Below are positions 41,475 through 51,400 of a stretch of 64,000 bases of DNA, one piece after another; within the stretch, counting starts at the first letter, position 1, and each line of letters begins with the position of its first letter. The translations under genes and the position numbers were made by a program. The notes beneath the pieces are model-generated. The model made no database searches, was not told where the DNA came from, and saw only the letters and a program-made list of their open reading frames with translations. The stretch is from the NCBI GenBank assembly GCA_002332615.1, contig DDAL01000008.1, positions 13,605 to 77,604 of the forward strand, in the 5' to 3' direction. This DNA is from Sphingobacteriaceae bacterium UBA2059. GTDB taxonomy: Bacteria > Bacteroidota > Bacteroidia > Sphingobacteriales > Sphingobacteriaceae.

Positions 41475-41954
41475 TCAGCCTGCAGGCTCTATCTTTAAGC
41501 CTACATCACTTATTCCTTTCAACGCGCTTGCAGACATAAGATGCCTGATGCCTATCACATAATTTCCTTTAACCGGAAATCTATACTGTTCTTTAACAAG
41601 CACCTGATGGGTATAATAGGCCGCAACGCCGCTGCCTTTCCATTCACCATCCGGATACGCGAGCTTTATATCTGTCTTCTCTACAAGTTCACGTGTATTG
41701 TCAGGACCCTGAATATCAAGTTTCAAAACAATATTCGAGAAAGAATAGTCTGACGTATTTCGCAGGTTGACATAAAGCTTATAAACCTGAGTTGTATCAC
41801 TTATATCAACAGGCACTCTTATAGCATAATTGGAGAGCCAAGTGTGCTGCGAAAGCGGATAATTAATATCAACCACAGCTTTATCAGCACAGGATTGGAG
41901 TATGGTAAAAAGCAGGCCAATCCATACTACGTGGATGCTGCATCTACTGCCCAT
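41475..41954 (-). CDS. gldH: Gliding motility lipoprotein GldH
   Basis: GldH belongs to the set of lipoproteins needed for gliding and type IX secretion in Bacteroidota. The ATG at 41954 gives a 159-residue protein with a signal peptide ending in the lipobox LQSC. The start overlaps the preceding ricT stop by 11 bases. A longer frame up to 42191 exists but would add an arginine-rich tail antiparallel to nothing and lies inside ricT, so I reject it. It is the last gene of the holB-ricT-gldH operon. Confidence 0.92.
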   Translation of the reverse strand: MGSRCSIHVVWIGLLFTILQSCADKAVVDINYPLSQHTWLSNYAIRVPVDISDTTQVYKLYVNLRNTSDYSFSNIVLKLDIQGPDNTRELVEKTDIKLAYPDGEWKGSGVAAYYTHQVLVKEQYRFPVKGNYVIGIRHLMSASALKGISDVGLKIEPAG

Positions 41955-43269
41955 CACCTTTTGGGCGGCTGCTGTTCTTGTTTCTCCTATATGGACGATT
42001 TCGTTTAACTTTCTTATCATCTTGTTTTTCAGAAGCGCCTTCAGTGTTGCTAACCGTCCTGGCTTCGGTCTTTGGCCTAAGTGTCCTCTCCGGCGTCGGC
42101 TGAGCTGTCGCCGCAGGCGTCCCTGCCTCGGCTTTAGGTTTATTGCTGTTCCTGTTGCGCTTTTTCTTTTTTCTTGCGAAATTATCGTCAAGCCTTGTAA
42201 GACTATCCTGACCTACGACATTGCCGTAATCCAGAACCTTCTCCACAGGGGCGGTAAGTACTTCCAGTTCTTTAATGTCTTGCGGTTTAACACCTTCTTT
42301 ATTCAATGCCTGAACCTCACGCACCCGATCAATAGCTAAAGGTATCCAGTTCTCTTCGTTTGGATAGCTAAACCACATCAGTCGTTTAAAGATATCCGTC
42401 TTCTGCAAACGCGCAGTTCCTTTGAGTGTTTCAAGCCTGTCTACATCATTAGGAATATCCTTTAAGGCATCAATATAAGTATCAAGCTCATAATTGAGGC
42501 AGCATTTAAGCTTACCGCACTGGCCGGCCAGTTTAAGCGTATTCAAAGAAAGGTTCTGGTACCTTGCAGCCGAAGTTGAAACTGTTTTAAAATCCGTGAG
42601 CCATGTGCTGCAACAGAGCTCTCTGCCACATGAGCCTATTCCACCAAGCCTGCTGGCTTCCTGTCGCATCCCAATCTGGCGCATTTCAATTCGTACTCTG
42701 AAAGCTTCAGCCATCTTTTTGATCAGCTCCCTGAAATCAACACGGCCTTCAGATGTATAATAGAATGTCGCTTTGCTCTTATCTCCCTGATAATCTACAT
42801 CGCTCAGCTTCATAGAAAGTCCAAGATTAAGGGCCAGAGTTCGGGCTTTATGCATCGTTTGCGACTCGAGATTTTTCGCAGCCATCCACCTCTCTTCATC
42901 ATTAGGAGTAGCTTTACGCAGGATCTTTTTCACTATATCCTCCTCTTTGGTATGCTTCTTCCGTATCTGCATACGAACAAGTTCGCCGGTCAGGGATATA
43001 TGCCCTATGTCATATCCTCCACTGGCGCTTTCAACCACTACCAGATTGCCCATTTCCAGATAAAGGTTTTCATGGTTGATATAAAAGTCTTTCCTTGAAC
43101 CTTTAAAACGCACTTCCACTACGTTAAAAGGCTTATAATTCGATGGCATGTCCATATGCGACAGCCAGTCATAAACATCTAATTTACTGCAACCGTTTGT
43201 AACGCAAGAACCGTTACTTTTGCAGCCGGCCGACGTACACCCGCCGGTAGAGCATGATCCACAACCCAT
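41944..43269 (-). CDS. ricT: RicT-like PSP1-domain protein
   Basis: The 441-residue protein has the PSP1/RicT (YaaT) core, with CGRELCCSTW and AGQCGKLKCCLNYE as cysteine motifs. RicT in Bacillus subtilis works with RicA and RicF in RNA processing and binds iron-sulfur clusters; neither partner is here. The N-terminus is unusual, with six cysteines (Cys3, 6, 11, 16, 22, 27) in the first 27 residues, and the C-terminal 90 residues are basic and low-complexity (KKKKRNRNSNKPK). It follows holB after 2 bases. Confidence 0.9.
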   Translation of the reverse strand: MGCGSCSTGGCTSAGCKSNGSCVTNGCSKLDVYDWLSHMDMPSNYKPFNVVEVRFKGSRKDFYINHENLYLEMGNLVVVESASGGYDIGHISLTGELVRMQIRKKHTKEEDIVKKILRKATPNDEERWMAAKNLESQTMHKARTLALNLGLSMKLSDVDYQGDKSKATFYYTSEGRVDFRELIKKMAEAFRVRIEMRQIGMRQEASRLGGIGSCGRELCCSTWLTDFKTVSTSAARYQNLSLNTLKLAGQCGKLKCCLNYELDTYIDALKDIPNDVDRLETLKGTARLQKTDIFKRLMWFSYPNEENWIPLAIDRVREVQALNKEGVKPQDIKELEVLTAPVEKVLDYGNVVGQDSLTRLDDNFARKKKKRNRNSNKPKAEAGTPAATAQPTPERTLRPKTEARTVSNTEGASEKQDDKKVKRNRPYRRNKNSSRPKGDGQ

Positions 43270-43271
43270 AA

Positions 43272-44414
43272 TTAATATATATAGTGAGTCCCTTCAGGGA
43301 GCGTATTAAAGTTAAAGATTCGTATAAGTTGCAAAGATACATCTAAAAATAAAATTTTAGGGTTGGCATTGCGCTCTATATGATAATGAGCTTTTTCCAA
43401 CTCCTTAACTATCAGGTTTATCTTCTGTTCAGTTACCGTTTGGCTAAATCGGGCAACAAACTCCTTTTCATTATCGGGAATATTAATGAGGCTTTCCGCA
43501 CCCGAAAGATGCATTAGCACTTCTCTCATCAATCTGGTACCATAAATAAGAAAATTCTTTTGGTTTTCACGACCCAGTTTTGCAGCCATCTCTACGAATC
43601 CAGCCACTTTTAATCCGCTGTTCAAAAAACATATCCGCAACCAGTCAGTCATCATCGCAAACTCATTGCTTACATCTTCGCGTGCAATTGCAAGCGCCTT
43701 TTGCATATTCCCTTCACTCAGATAAGCAATCTTACGGGCTATGTTAACGTCAATACCTTTGCTGTTCACAAGGTATTGCTCGACGTCCTTGTCATCAAAC
43801 TTCTTTATCTTGACCAATTGCGTACGTGAAAGGATAGTATTTAAAATCTGGTCCTGATTTTGAGCCACCAGCAAAAAAAGCGTCTTTTGAGGAGGCTCTT
43901 CAATTATCTTCAGCAACGTGTTTCCTTCTTTGCTAAGATATTCCGGCAACCACAGAATAAGAACTTTGTACTCAGCTTCAAACGGCTTAAGGCTCAGCTT
44001 CTGGATAATCTGATGGCATTCTTCAATGTTAATATTAGCCTGTTTATTATCTGCCAGAACATGCCCTCTCCACTCATCAAGACTTAAATAAGGATTATTT
44101 AGAAAAGCACTTCGCCACTCCTGAATATAAGTAAGTGCAGTATCTTCTTTTCTTTGAGCAAAAAAAGGATAGGAAAAATGGAGGTCAGGATGGATTAGTT
44201 TTTTATACTTTCTGCACGAACTACATTCGCCACAACTATCCTCTTCGCTGGGCTTAAGGCAGCAAATATACTGAGCATAAGCAAATGCCAGGGCAAGACT
44301 TCCCGAGCCCTCTGGCCCTAAAAACAGCTGGGCATGGCTCACCCTGTTCTCTCTTACTGTTCTGATTAAGTGGGCCTTTTCTTCCCTATGTCCTGCTATC
44401 TCGCTAAACTGCAT
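43272..44414 (-). CDS. holB: DNA polymerase III subunit delta'
   Basis: A clamp-loader subunit. Starts MQFSEIAGHREEKAHL, with the AAA fold (GPEGSGSLALAFAYA in place of a strict Walker A), four zinc-binding cysteines (CCLKPSEEDSCGECSSC) and a C-terminal helical collar domain. I choose the ATG at 44414; five codons upstream is another in frame, but the promoter box sits there (44426-44419). Leads the holB-ricT-gldH operon. A decayed copy of its first 9 codons lies at 54480-54521. Confidence 0.92.
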   Translation of the reverse strand: MQFSEIAGHREEKAHLIRTVRENRVSHAQLFLGPEGSGSLALAFAYAQYICCLKPSEEDSCGECSSCRKYKKLIHPDLHFSYPFFAQRKEDTALTYIQEWRSAFLNNPYLSLDEWRGHVLADNKQANINIEECHQIIQKLSLKPFEAEYKVLILWLPEYLSKEGNTLLKIIEEPPQKTLFLLVAQNQDQILNTILSRTQLVKIKKFDDKDVEQYLVNSKGIDVNIARKIAYLSEGNMQKALAIAREDVSNEFAMMTDWLRICFLNSGLKVAGFVEMAAKLGRENQKNFLIYGTRLMREVLMHLSGAESLINIPDNEKEFVARFSQTVTEQKINLIVKELEKAHYHIERNANPKILFLDVSLQLIRIFNFNTLPEGTHYIY

Positions 44415-44418
44415 GTTG

Positions 44419-44450
44419 CAAATTAACAAATAGGAAATAAATACAATAAA
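44419..44450 (-). promoter_or_regulatory. holB promoter
   Basis: Minus-strand TTTA (44450-44447), 20 bases, TTAATTTG (44426-44419). The second base of the -7 box deviates from TAnnTTTG. It ends 4 bases before the holB ATG. Confidence 0.5.
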
Positions 44451-44481
44451 AAAAACCTGAGGCGGACTTGCCTCAGGTTTT
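44446..44481 (-). terminator. PUL1 terminator
   Basis: A perfect 12-base stem (AAAACCTGAGGC with GCCTCAGGTTTT), six-base loop, T tract on the minus strand. It ends the PUL1 transcript right after the GH76 gene. The T run overlaps the holB -33 region. Confidence 0.85.
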
Positions 44482-44498
44482 CTCTAAAAACCAGTTTT

Positions 44499-45650
44499 CT
44501 ACTTCTTGTCCAGTCTGGCTGCAGCTTCAATCAGCATCATACCACTCAATTGAGTAGAAAGATCAATCGCACCGCCAGGCTTAGTGCTCCAGTCTGAATT
44601 AATGTACATGTCAGGCCTGCTTATTGCTTGTGTAAAAGCCGTTTGAGCATTAAACAACAAGAACTTAGCCAGTTTCTCGCGAGTCTCCTGCTTTACATTC
44701 TCATCTTTAATGAACAATGTCATATATCGCACCAAAATGCCTTTAAACAAACCGCCATCGCCCTGATTTTCATTTTTCAAAATTCCTCCTCGGGCCACTT
44801 TGTCATCTGTTAAAACATTTAATGCGGTCTTGGTAGCATCTTCGAGATACGATACATCTTTAGTTAGTTTATACATCTCATGAGCAGCACCAATAAAAAC
44901 ACCTTGATTATAAGTATAGATAGCTTTCTCAAGCGCACCCTTACCATCGGCGTTTATTCCGTCCCAAACTACTCCTGTGTTAGTATCAACAAGCGTTTTC
45001 TTAAGCCACGTGTACAGCTTAAGCGCTATATCTTTATCTGTTTCGCTCTTATGTATCCGATATAATCTACACGCCAAAATTATGGCTGGGGCTGTAGCAG
45101 GAGTATTTTTAAACTCAGGCTTTCCCTTGCTCCATGAAACACCACCACCCTGGCTGTCCGTTATACCCTTCTGTATTTCTTTCCACAAGACAGTAATAGC
45201 ATTCAGATATTCTTCTCCTTTAGTAAGTTCGTAAGCTCTGAGCGAAGCAAGCGCTAACCATCCCATGTCGTCATAAAAATTGTTCTCGTAACTTCCTTTC
45301 TTATCAGGATTTTTAGCTTTAATCCCACTTAGCAAAGTTCTCATTTTCGCAGTATACTCATCATTGCCTGTACGCTCATAACCATCGGCCAGTACATCTA
45401 AGGCATGGGCCTGCCACCAGTAATTTAATGAGGAGTTATCATTCGCGTTTGCCCTGTAGTGAGTTCCATTCCAATAATTATCTTGTAGTTTCTTCTGTAA
45501 AGTATCCGCAGTTTTTGCCCAGGTATACTCAGTAGGAGTGGAAGGCTTTTCCCCATATAATGCAGTAACGTCTTCTTTACATCCGGTTAGACATAAGAAC
45601 GCACCGGTTAATGCCATTGAAATGAAACGCTTAATCATATTTAATTTCAT
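44499..45650 (-). CDS. GH76 endo-alpha-1,6-mannanase lipoprotein (PUL1)
   Basis: A lipoprotein (lipobox LTGC, Cys24) with an alpha/alpha toroid of glycoside hydrolase family 76. The catalytic Asp pair is visible as Asp127-Asp128 in NNFYDDMGW. GH76 enzymes cut the alpha-1,6-mannose backbone of fungal mannan, and in Bacteroides a surface GH76 works with SusC/SusD partners as here. Last gene of PUL1 (sigma, FecR, SusC, SusD, SusE, GH76). 383 residues. Confidence 0.9.
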   Translation of the reverse strand: MKLNMIKRFISMALTGAFLCLTGCKEDVTALYGEKPSTPTEYTWAKTADTLQKKLQDNYWNGTHYRANANDNSSLNYWWQAHALDVLADGYERTGNDEYTAKMRTLLSGIKAKNPDKKGSYENNFYDDMGWLALASLRAYELTKGEEYLNAITVLWKEIQKGITDSQGGGVSWSKGKPEFKNTPATAPAIILACRLYRIHKSETDKDIALKLYTWLKKTLVDTNTGVVWDGINADGKGALEKAIYTYNQGVFIGAAHEMYKLTKDVSYLEDATKTALNVLTDDKVARGGILKNENQGDGGLFKGILVRYMTLFIKDENVKQETREKLAKFLLFNAQTAFTQAISRPDMYINSDWSTKPGGAIDLSTQLSGMMLIEAAARLDKK

Positions 45651-45703
45651 ACCTTATTTTTTTTAAAGCCCTATAAGCAAAACTTATAGGGCTAAATCAG
45701 AAA

Positions 45704-46843
45704 CTATTTAATGGTGACTTTGTGAGTGTACTCAGGCACACTGGTATTGAAAATTATACGAATGTCATTCTTTTTCCCGTCCACTTCTGTGGCAAACTTA
45801 AATGAGTTACTCCATCTGTCGTTACTTACAGGAACCATATGCCAAAATGATGAAGGAGTATTTGCAACCGGACGGTCATTGTCTCCCTTCGTACTACCAA
45901 ACCACTCATCAGAAAGCTTTCCGTCTTGTTTTTTCAAAACAAACTTAAACTTATATCGTTCGTCACTTCCCCAGCTCTCCTTTTTGAAATTAACAACCAT
46001 ATCTTTCGCTTCCCAGACACCATCACCAGCATAAGGGATAGCAGACAAAGTTTCAAAAGGAGCAAACCAAAGGTTAACAGAAACGACTTCTACCATTTCC
46101 ACATTAGCAGTTGCAAAGTTTACTCGTATACGATAAACTGCAGGTCCGTTGTTAATTTTAGTAGCCCCGCCCTCAACCAGCTTTCCATTTTCGTTTATAG
46201 AATATGCAGTGGGCGTTCCTTTATTATCAACCACTATTTTAGCTTCGCCAGCCTTCAGAGAGGTATAAATTTCGAAAGTCTGATCCTTAAGCTTTTTAAA
46301 GGATACTGCTTTTGCAAGTTCATCGCCGTTTTCTGTTGCCGATCCGGTGAGATAAGCCTGACCAGGGACAGAAAAGCCTTCCGGCCTTCTCACTTCAAGT
46401 ACATTTGAAATACTGCTGTTCTTAAAGTTCAGGCCTCTTGAAGATCTGACTGTCCATTTAAGATTTCCAGCCTGTCCCGCTTTAATTCCCGCACTATTGG
46501 CAATAGCGTTCATGTCTGAATAAGGTATTGACACTCTGCTATAAAGGCCCCTTCCATCGGAGGTTAAGGAATATATCGGCTTGGAAAAGTCGCCGTCTTC
46601 TTTATCAAACAAAACTTCATACAGCACCACTCCATTATCCTGGGCACGGGCCGCCTCCCATTCAAACTTGGCAGTACCCTGCCCGTCAACAAAAAGCTTC
46701 GAACCGTTTGCCGGCAAGTGTAAGTTCTCAACTGCAGTCACATCTGACTCTACAAAGTCTCTATCTTTTTTACAGCCTATAAGGCTTATAGCAACAGCAA
46801 GGAGAGTAAATAAGCTGCTGAACAATTTCTTTTTCATATTCAT
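45704..46843 (-). CDS. SusE/SusF-like outer-membrane lipoprotein (PUL1)
   Basis: A surface glycan-binding lipoprotein that follows SusC and SusD. The lipobox ISLIGC lies after a signal peptide beginning MNMKKKLFSS. The SusE domain begins NLHLPANGSK, and two further beta-sandwich repeats follow (AYLTGSATENGDEL, VNLWFAPFETLSAIPYAGDGVWEA). I start at 46843 because the earlier ATG at 46870 overlaps the susD stop. No catalytic motif is expected. Confidence 0.88.
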   Translation of the reverse strand: MNMKKKLFSSLFTLLAVAISLIGCKKDRDFVESDVTAVENLHLPANGSKLFVDGQGTAKFEWEAARAQDNGVVLYEVLFDKEDGDFSKPIYSLTSDGRGLYSRVSIPYSDMNAIANSAGIKAGQAGNLKWTVRSSRGLNFKNSSISNVLEVRRPEGFSVPGQAYLTGSATENGDELAKAVSFKKLKDQTFEIYTSLKAGEAKIVVDNKGTPTAYSINENGKLVEGGATKINNGPAVYRIRVNFATANVEMVEVVSVNLWFAPFETLSAIPYAGDGVWEAKDMVVNFKKESWGSDERYKFKFVLKKQDGKLSDEWFGSTKGDNDRPVANTPSSFWHMVPVSNDRWSNSFKFATEVDGKKNDIRIIFNTSVPEYTHKVTIK

Positions 46844-46860
46844 ACTATTAAAATTATTAA

Positions 46861-48480
46861 TTAAAACCATCCGGGATTCTGAGTAAGCTTCTTATTTAAC
46901 TCGCGCTCTTCAGCCGGAACCGGCCACAAATAATGCCTGTTTTTATCAAAGGTTCGCTGACCAAGCCTGATATATCCGTTGTCAATATCAGGAGCACCGA
47001 AACGAGCCCCATGAACGTAGCCGTTTAACACAACTTCGGCAGTACGCCATCTTCTGATATCAAAAATACGTAAGCCTTCCATAGCCAATTCGGCCCTGCG
47101 CTCATTTCTAATTAGATTACGAAGATCTGCCTGAGACCAACTTTCCTGATAGCTAAGAGCACCATTATCTGTAAAACCAGCCCGAGCTCTTACAGGCTTG
47201 ATGGTTTTATCCCAGTCAGCTTGATTCAGCTTGCCTATCTCATTTTGTGCTTCAGCATACATCAGAAGCACATCCGCATAGCGTAACAAAATCAGGTTCA
47301 GGCCCGAATTCATATTTATGTTTGTAGGATCAAAGTACTTACGTACGTAATAACCTGTTGGAGATTTTGATGACCCGGGTTCATACTCGTTAAACCTGTT
47401 CTTCTTATCCGGATCGCTGCCCGGCTTAATGTATATTATCTGCGTTGTTCCGTCCGGATTAAGCCATTTAAATCCATGATAGACCACAGTCGCGCTCATG
47501 CGAGGATCGCGATTAGAATATGGGCTCTCCGCATCAAATCCGGAAGCCGATTCCTGTATCCTTTTGCCGTTAGTCATAATATAACTATCTACTAGCTCCT
47601 GAGTAGGGGCTACAGCATTAAGTCTCGTATTTTTTACCGAAAGCGGCGCCATATCGACCATGTTATTCCATGTACGAAGTTCAGGTACAAATTGCAAGTC
47701 AAGCAATACTTCATTATTGTTCTCGTTCTGAGGGAGGAAAACACCTTCGTAAGAAGGGAACAAGGAGTAACTACCACTACTCATTATGGCTTCACAAGTA
47801 CTTACCACCTCTTGCCAACGATTTTCATACAGCAATATGCGCGCCTTCATACCAAGCGCGGCGCCCCTTGTAATTCTGCCCAGATCATCCTTACCATAAG
47901 ATACAGGCAACATACGAGCCACCTCGTCATACTCTTTCAATATAAAAGCAAGTACTTCTTCTTTTGGAGTCCTTGTTGCCGAAAGAGATTCACTTAGCGT
48001 CACATCTTTTTGAAGCAAGGGAACGTCGCCAAACCAAGTAATCAGTTGGGCATAGTGAAAGGCGCGTACAAATCTAGCCTCGGCTTTCATTCTTATTTTC
48101 AGCGCTTCGTCCATGTTAGGAACCTTATCAATATTTTCGAGTAAGATATGACAGGTTTTTATGCCCTTGTAACGGTCATTCCACTCGTCTCTCAGTCTCG
48201 CGAGTGAAGGGTCAAAAGTTCCGTTTGCAAGCGAAGAGGCACCCCCATCATCCCCCCGCCCCATATACGCGTTGTCAGACATTGCTTCGTTAGTAAAGAA
48301 CGCTGTATTGCTAAACATCTGCTGGTAAGCGGTGTTTAACACACTCTTCGCTTTTTCTGAAGATGACCAGTAGTTCGCATCTGTAAAACGGTCTTCCGGC
48401 GCAAGATCCAGCTTTTTGCACCCTGCCAGCGAGCCTATAACAGCCAGAAGGACGAAGATATTTTTCGTTATATTCTTCAT
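46861..48480 (-). CDS. SusD/RagB-family surface lipoprotein (PUL1)
   Basis: The glycan-capturing lid of a SusCD transporter. Lipobox LAGC, then TPR-like helices typical of SusD (EARFVRAFHYAQLITWFGDVPL, LLMYAEAQNE, NERRAELAMEGLRIFDIRRW). 539 residues. It lies 10 bases after SusC. Specificity cannot be read off; context (GH76) suggests mannan oligosaccharide. Confidence 0.95.
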   Translation of the reverse strand: MKNITKNIFVLLAVIGSLAGCKKLDLAPEDRFTDANYWSSSEKAKSVLNTAYQQMFSNTAFFTNEAMSDNAYMGRGDDGGASSLANGTFDPSLARLRDEWNDRYKGIKTCHILLENIDKVPNMDEALKIRMKAEARFVRAFHYAQLITWFGDVPLLQKDVTLSESLSATRTPKEEVLAFILKEYDEVARMLPVSYGKDDLGRITRGAALGMKARILLYENRWQEVVSTCEAIMSSGSYSLFPSYEGVFLPQNENNNEVLLDLQFVPELRTWNNMVDMAPLSVKNTRLNAVAPTQELVDSYIMTNGKRIQESASGFDAESPYSNRDPRMSATVVYHGFKWLNPDGTTQIIYIKPGSDPDKKNRFNEYEPGSSKSPTGYYVRKYFDPTNINMNSGLNLILLRYADVLLMYAEAQNEIGKLNQADWDKTIKPVRARAGFTDNGALSYQESWSQADLRNLIRNERRAELAMEGLRIFDIRRWRTAEVVLNGYVHGARFGAPDIDNGYIRLGQRTFDKNRHYLWPVPAEERELNKKLTQNPGWF

Positions 48481-48490
48481 TATATCTATA

Positions 48491-51400
48491 TTAAAATGTT
48501 ACATCTAAACCAAAGCCATAATAAACCATGGTTGGATAAGATCGTCCGCTATTAGCCCCGTCACTTCGCATATTATTATTAAATTCAGATGTTTCAGGAT
48601 CCACAAACGTCAGTTTCGAAAGAGTTAACAAGTTCTGCCCGGATACATATACACGGGCTTTTTTCACACCGGCCTTGTTTACAAAACCAGAAGGCAGGTT
48701 ATATCCAAGCTGAACATTCTTTAAACGAGCATAAGCTGCATTAAATAGATAAAGATCGGAGCCTCTTCTAAAATTGTTTGTATTAGAGGCACTGCCATTA
48801 GCCGCAAGTCTTGGATATTCAGCATCAGGATTCCCAGGAGTCCAGTAATCGAGCTGGTGCTGGTACATAGTCATGCCATAATTAAAGTGAAATGGTTCAA
48901 CCAGCTCACCGCGTATTTGCGTTGTACGCTTGCCTACACCCTGTATAAATACAGACAGGTCAAAGTTTCTGTATCCTATTTCATAATTCAAACCAAAGTT
49001 AAAGCGCGGAAACGCGTTTCCAAACACATACAAATCCCGATTGTCTATTACACCATCCTTATTTGCATCCACATAGCGAATATCTCCCGGCTGAACATCC
49101 AGGCCTGCCGGCTTAGGTCCGGAAGCTACTTCTTCCATATTCTGGAAGTATCCGTCGCGACGCAGCGCCACATAAGACCCATAAGGAAAGCCTACCTTCA
49201 TCAGGCGGTAAATTTCTTCCTGTCCTGATAGTCTCTCGTCGCCTTCAAAGTTCAAAACCTTATTCCTGGAGTCTCCAACATTGAAAGTAAGATTATGCTT
49301 AAAGAGCTTGCCAGCTTTACGATAAGTTAAGGCTGCCTCCCAACCGTTATTTCGCATCTTACCTGCATTGAAATCAGGCAGTCCGGTTCCAAACAGCCCG
49401 GGCACACGGGGTGGCACTAAAATATCCCTGGTTGTCTTATCAAAATAATCAAACACAAACAAGAGGCTATTTTTAAGAAAAGCCATATCAACTCCCACAT
49501 TAAGCGTTGCCGCCTTTTCCCACCTTATCTCGGAGTTGCCATATGTAAAGCCAGTACCGCCTACAGCCTGGTTACCAAAGCCGTATGCATTAGAAAAGCC
49601 AAAGTAGGTGGTTTGATACTGAAAGTTACCAACGTTCTGGTTACCTACAACACCATAACTTCCTCTGAGCTTAACATCTCCAACACGTTCTCTATAGTTG
49701 GCCATAAAGTCTTCTTGCGAAATTCTATAACCCAGAGAAACAGCAGGGAAAAATCCCCACCGATTATCTTTAGCAAACTTGGACGATCCGTCATACCTGA
49801 AATTAAACTCACCGTAATATTTATTTTCGTAGTCATAAGACAAACGCCCGAATAACGAGTTCAGACTATTTTCCCCGGAGTTCTGCACACTGTTCTTAGA
49901 ACCGGCATCAATTACAGTGCCTGTGGTAGGAATGCCCAGATCAGGATCTGTATATCTCCTGTTTAAGTTGAAGCCGCGACTTTCAGAATTCTCATTAGAT
50001 ACGCCAATCAGCAGGTCAACATTATGTAACTCATTAAACGTTTTTGTATACTGAGCCATTAGCTGAGTGTTGAGGTTGGTTCCTTTCCAGCTGTTATCAT
50101 TCGTATTCCTGTCAGCACCTGAAATACCCTTCGGAAAGTAGTCTACACGCATCACCCTTTCGTAGGTGCTGTTATTAGTTACATTTCCTCCAACTACGCC
50201 TCGTAACTTAAAGTCGTTAGTAATAGAATAATCTGCACTCACACTTGCAAAGATGTTATCATTCTTATAGTGTCTGAAGCCTCCTTTTTCAAGCAACCCA
50301 AGAGGGTTAAATTCTTGCAATACATCATTCGTGAGGTACCTGCCTTCATCATCTTTTTGCGAATAAAGCAGCGGAACCCTGGCGGCATCCACCATCAGCG
50401 TACCTGTGGTGCTGGCATGATCTTTACCATCACTACGTGTATAACCCAGAGAAGAACCAAATTTAAACTTCTTATAATCGCTTGTTAAATTTACTCTGTA
50501 GTTATAGCGCTTCCAGCCCTTTTCAGGCCCGACAAAATTGCTTCTCTGATCAGAAAGCCCGAAAGAAACTAGATAAGTAGTATTCTCGCTGCCTCCGGTA
50601 ACACTAAGATTGTGGTTCTGCTGCCATGCATCCTTCAATATCTCATCCACAAACCACTTGCTGTCACCGTTTTCCTTCATCTGCATAATTTCCTGCGGAC
50701 TATAAATAGCAGAACTTTGCCCCGCATTTACCGCGGCTTCATTACGGAGCACCGCATTTTGCCATGCCGATACAGGCTTAAAAAACATATGAGGACTATT
50801 AACACCAGCCAGGCCGTTATAAGAAATAACCGGTTTAGAGTTTTTACTACCTTTTTTTGTGGTTACTAAAACCACCCCGTTCGACGCTCTCGAACCATAG
50901 ATTGCGGCACTACCGGCATCTTTCAACACAGATATGCTTTCAATATCTGCAGGGTTAAGCGTATTGATATCACCTCCTACTATGTTATCAATTACTACCA
51001 GAGGACTGTTGTCTCCAAAAGTACTGATACCCCGAACGTTAAAGTTCATTCCTGCTCCGGGCTCAAAATTACGTTGTTGCACAGAAATACTTGGAGACAT
51101 GCCCTGTAAAGCCTGAGTGGCATTAACAGACGGACGACCCTCAAAAGCAGACGAAGAAACCTGATCCACGGCGCTCACTACACTGGTTCTCTTCCTGGTA
51201 CCATAACCTACTACCACTACTTCATCAAGCGTTGATACATCATCCCTAAGCATGATTTTTATTCCACTCTCAGCTTTTGTTACCGGCCTTTCCTGGGCCT
51301 GAAAACCAATCATAGAAAATACAAGCGTACCTCCGGTGGCAGCATTGATAGTAAACTCTCCGTTTACACCAGTCGACGCACCTTTGGACGTACCTTTTAC

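Larger units (their letters stand above)
44373..44481. repeat. Repeat copy A: holB 5' end, promoter and PUL1 terminator
   Basis: This 109-base segment recurs with small differences at 54480-54588. It holds the first codons of holB, the -7 box, and the terminator that ends PUL1. A stretch of 30 bases (44401-44430) is identical to 54508-54537. It marks one edge of the PUL1 region; copy B marks the other. Confidence 0.85.

Noticed and set aside
41955..42191. Long N-terminal extension of gldH
   Set aside because: It overlaps ricT in another frame and would destroy the lipoprotein signal that the ATG at 41954 provides.
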